A stretch of DNA of 6,057 nucleotides from Bacteroidales bacterium (lineage in GTDB: Bacteria > Bacteroidota > Bacteroidia > Bacteroidales > WCHB1-69): contig JAISTU010000031.1 of NCBI GenBank assembly GCA_031272415.1, positions 1 through 6,057 on the forward strand, in the 5' to 3' direction. Each line of letters opens with the position of its first letter. Position 1 is the first letter of the stretch. The notes below the pieces were generated by a model, which was given only the letters and a program-made list of their open reading frames with translations, ran no database searches and was not told the DNA's origin. The position numbers and the translations under genes were made by a program. This document shows, one piece after another, positions 3,630-6,057 of this stretch.

Positions 3630-6057
3630 GCACTCGCACACAATCTCTATGGAATCGCTCTCAAAACAATCGCCCGAATAGGCAGTAACTTTGTAAAATC
3701 CCGGCTCTTTGACGGTAACAGATGAACTTGTTTCGCCCGTATTCCACACAAAATCAGTTTGTTGTGAATTGGCAAACAATACGACGCTCCCTTCATGACA
3801 AAAATCTGATGTAGGCTCGTCTATTTTTACCTTTGCCTTATCCACATACAGCGACAACACCCGCAAACTATCGCAGCCATGCACGGATTGCAAGTTTTGC
3901 ACAACAATTGTATCATAAGGATAGTCGACCTCATAGTCCGTTTTTACAACAAAATTGTGTGCATTGTAGGTCTCTCCGGCACAAATTTGAGCAAAAATGG
4001 TATCATAATAACTCGGATTGACCCGCAAAATCAAAGTAACTATGCTATCGCAAGCGTTAATGGTTTGTAGGTTTTGAATAATAATCGTGTCTTTGGGAGA
4101 CGTGGCACGCGATGTCTCTACATAAAAACCGTTGGAATTGTAAGTATCGCCGGCACAAATTTGGGCAAAAATGGAGTCTGAATAAGTAGGATTTACGCTT
4201 AAAATCAGCGTAATAATACTATCGCAACCCTTAATGGTTTGTAGGTTTTGAATAATAATCGTGTCCTTAGGAGACGTGGCACGCAAGGTTTCTACATAAA
4301 AACCATCGGAATTGTAGGTCTCGCCGGAACAAATTTGGGCAAAAATTGTATCCGAATATACAAAATTAACCGTCAAAACGAGCGTTGTTAAACTATCACA
4401 GCCTGTTGCCGTTTGTGTAAGATAATCATAAATTCCTGATACTGAATAACTTTGACCACTAAAAAGATAACTCTCGCCCTCACAAATGGAAACGGTGAGT
4501 GTATCTTTGAGTAAATCGGTAAAGGAAAGCAAAAGGGTGAGCAAACTATCGCAACCGTCAGGCGTTGAAGTCATTAAATTATAAATTCCCTCCTGACTTT
4601 CGCTAAAACCATGTAAAGTATAAGTACTGCCCGGACAAATGGCGGCAATAATTGTGTCCGTCAGCAGGTCGTTGATAGAAAGTATCAATGTTGCCAAACT
4701 ATCACAACCTTCTGATGTTGAGGTCATTAAATTATATATCCCTGCCTGATTTTCATTAAAACCGTTTAAAGTATAACTACTGCCCAAACAAATGGCGGCA
4801 ACAATGGTGTCTTTTAGCAGGTCGTTGATAGAAAGTATCAATGTAGTCAAACTATCGCAACCTTCTGATGTTGAGGTGATTGTGTCATATATTCCTGCCT
4901 GATTTTCATTAAAACCGTTTAAAGTATAACTGCCTCCCAAACAAATGGCAGCAACGATGGTGTCTTTGGGGAGCGGGCAATATCGCAAGGTCAATTCCAC
5001 AATACTGTCGCACCCATGAGTGCCTTGCAAATATTGATAAAATACACCCGTATCGCTCTCTAAAAAGCCATATTGAGAATATGTTACACCTCTGCAAATG
5101 GTATCTACAATCAGCGTTGTATCAATATAAGTTTTGGTAACAATCAGCGTAACATTATCTGTTGCCGTACAGCCGTTGCCGTAATTCATGGTCAAAAAAT
5201 AGGTAGCACTGTCTAATGCGTGATATTCGGGTGTGGAGGCAATAATGGGCGAGTTGAGGCTGTCGCGTCTCCATTCATAAGTGGCACCGTAAGTGGCTAA
5301 CATGCCGTTGGAATTGAGCATAATGTCAAACGCGAGGCAGGGGATGTAAAAATCATGGTCCCAATTGGGTGTTCTGCCCGACTGATAGGGCAACATGGCA
5401 GCCCAGCCCGTGTTGTAGTTGCCGATGCCCAAGCCGTAACCCCAACTGCTCCCTGCTACGTCCACATCGGGACTTTGGTTGCCTTTTTTGAGTTTGGCAT
5501 TATCGGCACCGTTAAGGGCTTTGATGCCGTGAACATACACATTATCAATCCATAAAGTGTCGTTAGGGAGGTTGGCGGCGGTGGCTTTGATGTCAAAAAT
5601 GGCGGGTGTGGTCTCGATGCCCGATTGCAAGTAAATCATATAGCAGGGTGTACCGCTCAATGAGGCAAACTCATTGATTTTCACCGTATCATAGAATGAG
5701 TAAATATATGATGCATCATTTGCCAAAACCAATGTATCCGTTTCAGAAATATTATCCAAAAAATTGTTCCCTAAAAGAGTTATTTTATTGTAAGTGCCAT
5801 TCAAAATACCGCCTCCATCGTTTGATATTTCAACATTATGATAAATGTCATTGATTTTTGCGAGTAACTTTCTATAAGTGGTGCTATAAGAAGTGGTAAA
5901 TCTTATTAACGAGCCTGCGGAATTTGCGGAAGTGATAGCATTGCTTGAATAATTGTACCAAGTTTCACTACCCCAACTTTCTAATTCAATAACCGAATTT
6001 GCAAAATGTATGGAACCACTGTCCTTGATTGTAATTTGTGATGCATTAACATAATTT
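3345..6057 (-). CDS. giant T9SS-secreted surface protein with cysteine-paired tandem repeats, C-terminal part (5' end beyond window)
   Basis: The frame is open from the right edge to a TAA at 3345-3347, giving 903 visible residues. A TTG at 5802-5804 could be read as a start, but 84 further codons upstream are open and protein-like, so the start lies outside. In order (visible numbering): residues 1 to about 255 are rich in Asn, Ser, Thr and Gly, with a short NDGGGILNGTY segment that suggests beta-helix-like structure; about 260-310 is an Ig/PKD-like segment; 312-742 are eight repeats of the form DTI...IC.G..Y...GF...GCDS...L.L; about 745-809 is an Ig-like domain (FVWNTGETSSSVTV, GFYKVTAYSG); 810-903 is a CHU_C / gliding-motility-associated C-terminal domain (NVFTPN, IYNRWGVKVF, W.G, SGVYFC). 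In other Bacteroidota this domain directs export by T9SS and surface attachment. Every repeat has two cysteines, suited to disulfides outside the cell. Adhesion is a reasonable guess; no catalytic motif is seen. Confidence 0.9.
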   Translation of the reverse strand, partial: NYVNASQITIKDSGSIHFANSVIELESWGSETWYNYSSNAITSANSAGSLIRFTTSYSTTYRKLLAKINDIYHNVEISNDGGGILNGTYNKITLLGNNFLDNISETDTLVLANDASYIYSFYDTVKINEFASLSGTPCYMIYLQSGIETTPAIFDIKATAANLPNDTLWIDNVYVHGIKALNGADNAKLKKGNQSPDVDVAGSSWGYGLGIGNYNTGWAAMLPYQSGRTPNWDHDFYIPCLAFDIMLNSNGMLATYGATYEWRRDSLNSPIIASTPEYHALDSATYFLTMNYGNGCTATDNVTLIVTKTYIDTTLIVDTICRGVTYSQYGFLESDTGVFYQYLQGTHGCDSIVELTLRYCPLPKDTIVAAICLGGSYTLNGFNENQAGIYDTITSTSEGCDSLTTLILSINDLLKDTIVAAICLGSSYTLNGFNENQAGIYNLMTSTSEGCDSLATLILSINDLLTDTIIAAICPGSTYTLHGFSESQEGIYNLMTSTPDGCDSLLTLLLSFTDLLKDTLTVSICEGESYLFSGQSYSVSGIYDYLTQTATGCDSLTTLVLTVNFVYSDTIFAQICSGETYNSDGFYVETLRATSPKDTIIIQNLQTIKGCDSIITLILSVNPTYSDSIFAQICAGDTYNSNGFYVETSRATSPKDTIIIQNLQTINACDSIVTLILRVNPSYYDTIFAQICAGETYNAHNFVVKTDYEVDYPYDTIVVQNLQSVHGCDSLRVLSLYVDKAKVKIDEPTSDFCHEGSVVLFANSQQTDFVWNTGETSSSVTVKEPGFYKVTAYSGDCFESDSIEIVCECRIELSNVFTPNANGGNMQWQPVLFFCATEKYELTIYNRWGVKVFFTTDPQAAWNGINTITHQTVESGVYFCIINYTLKNSTQVQTRQTSITIIN
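3831..4352 (-). repeat. three tandem 58-residue repeats (array B, 3 x 174 bp)
   Basis: The units are 4179-4352, 4005-4178 and 3831-4004. Each starts DTIFAQIC or DSIFAQIC, continues G.TYN, has an inserted segment ending KDTIIIQNLQ (or YDTIVVQNLQ), and then CDS...L.L.V. The first two share about 84% of bases by my hand alignment, with a long identical block around QNLQTI, so they are recent duplicates. The third is more diverged in the middle. Each unit carries two cysteines, one in the IC motif and one in CDS. Confidence 0.9.
4353..4964 (-). repeat. four tandem 51-residue repeats (array A, 4 x 153 bp)
   Basis: The units are 4812-4964, 4659-4811, 4506-4658 and 4353-4505, in exact 153-bp phase. 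The first three start DTIVAAICLG or DTIIAAICPG and end with GCDSL...L.LS followed by DLL. The first two differ at 17 of 153 bases by hand alignment (about 89% identity). The fourth (DTLTVSICEG) is more diverged and sits at the join with array B. Each unit has one IC cysteine and one GCDS cysteine. Confidence 0.9.
4965..5123 (-). repeat. first, diverged 53-residue repeat unit
   Basis: This unit has the same layout as array A: DTTLIVDTIC at the start, YGF in the middle, HGCDSIVELTL near the end. It is clearly older than the others and carries a third cysteine (RYCPLP) at its C-terminal edge. It follows directly on the Ig/PKD-like segment that ends about position 5126. Confidence 0.8.

Noticed and set aside
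3831..5123. Regular repeats considered as a CRISPR or non-coding satellite array
   Set aside because: The repeats are 153 and 174 bp, uninterrupted by spacers, and keep one open frame with conserved protein motifs, so they are coding domain repeats.
5802..5804. TTG as start of the giant surface protein
   Set aside because: The frame is open for another 84 codons to the window edge, with the same composition and with NDGGGI running straight into this point.

Overview
The window looks like a low-GC Bacteroidota chromosome segment. Three things point there. A large secreted protein ends in a gliding-motility / type IX secretion (T9SS) type B sorting domain. A fragment belongs to the AAA-ATPase-like/PD-(D/E)XK family that is greatly expanded in this phylum. 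The one good promoter has the Bacteroidota -7 form TAnnTTTG, and the starts lack a Shine-Dalgarno sequence. The species cannot be named from the sequence.

Layout. Positions 1-693 (+) hold the C-terminal 230 residues of an AAA-ATPase-like/PD-(D/E)XK nuclease-fold protein whose ATPase half lies before the window. It converges on a 497-residue secreted protein of unknown function with a propeller-like strand pattern (794-2287, -). Upstream of that, on the same strand, is a complete iron-type superoxide dismutase (2427-3005, -) with all four metal ligands and a recognisable promoter. From 3345 to the right edge (-) is the C-terminal 903 residues of a giant cell-surface or secreted protein. It has an uncharacterised N-terminal part, an Ig/PKD-like segment, eight tandem two-cysteine repeats in two size classes (about 51 and 58 residues), another Ig-like domain and a divergent T9SS sorting domain.

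The 339-bp gap between the giant gene and sod is the structurally richest non-coding part. It has a perfect 8-bp GC-rich hairpin just after the giant gene's stop (probable terminator, possibly a REP-type palindrome), an 11-bp perfect hairpin, and a roughly 138-bp element bounded by 33-bp imperfect inverted repeats (28/33 matches) that ends about 24 bp from the sod -7 box.

The genes do not form an obvious pathway. The three minus-strand genes are separated by hairpins and probably belong to separate transcription units. I see no convincing new multi-gene system. The items most worth following up are the inverted-repeat element next to the sod promoter, the recently duplicated cysteine-paired repeat array, and the atypical sorting-domain motif.
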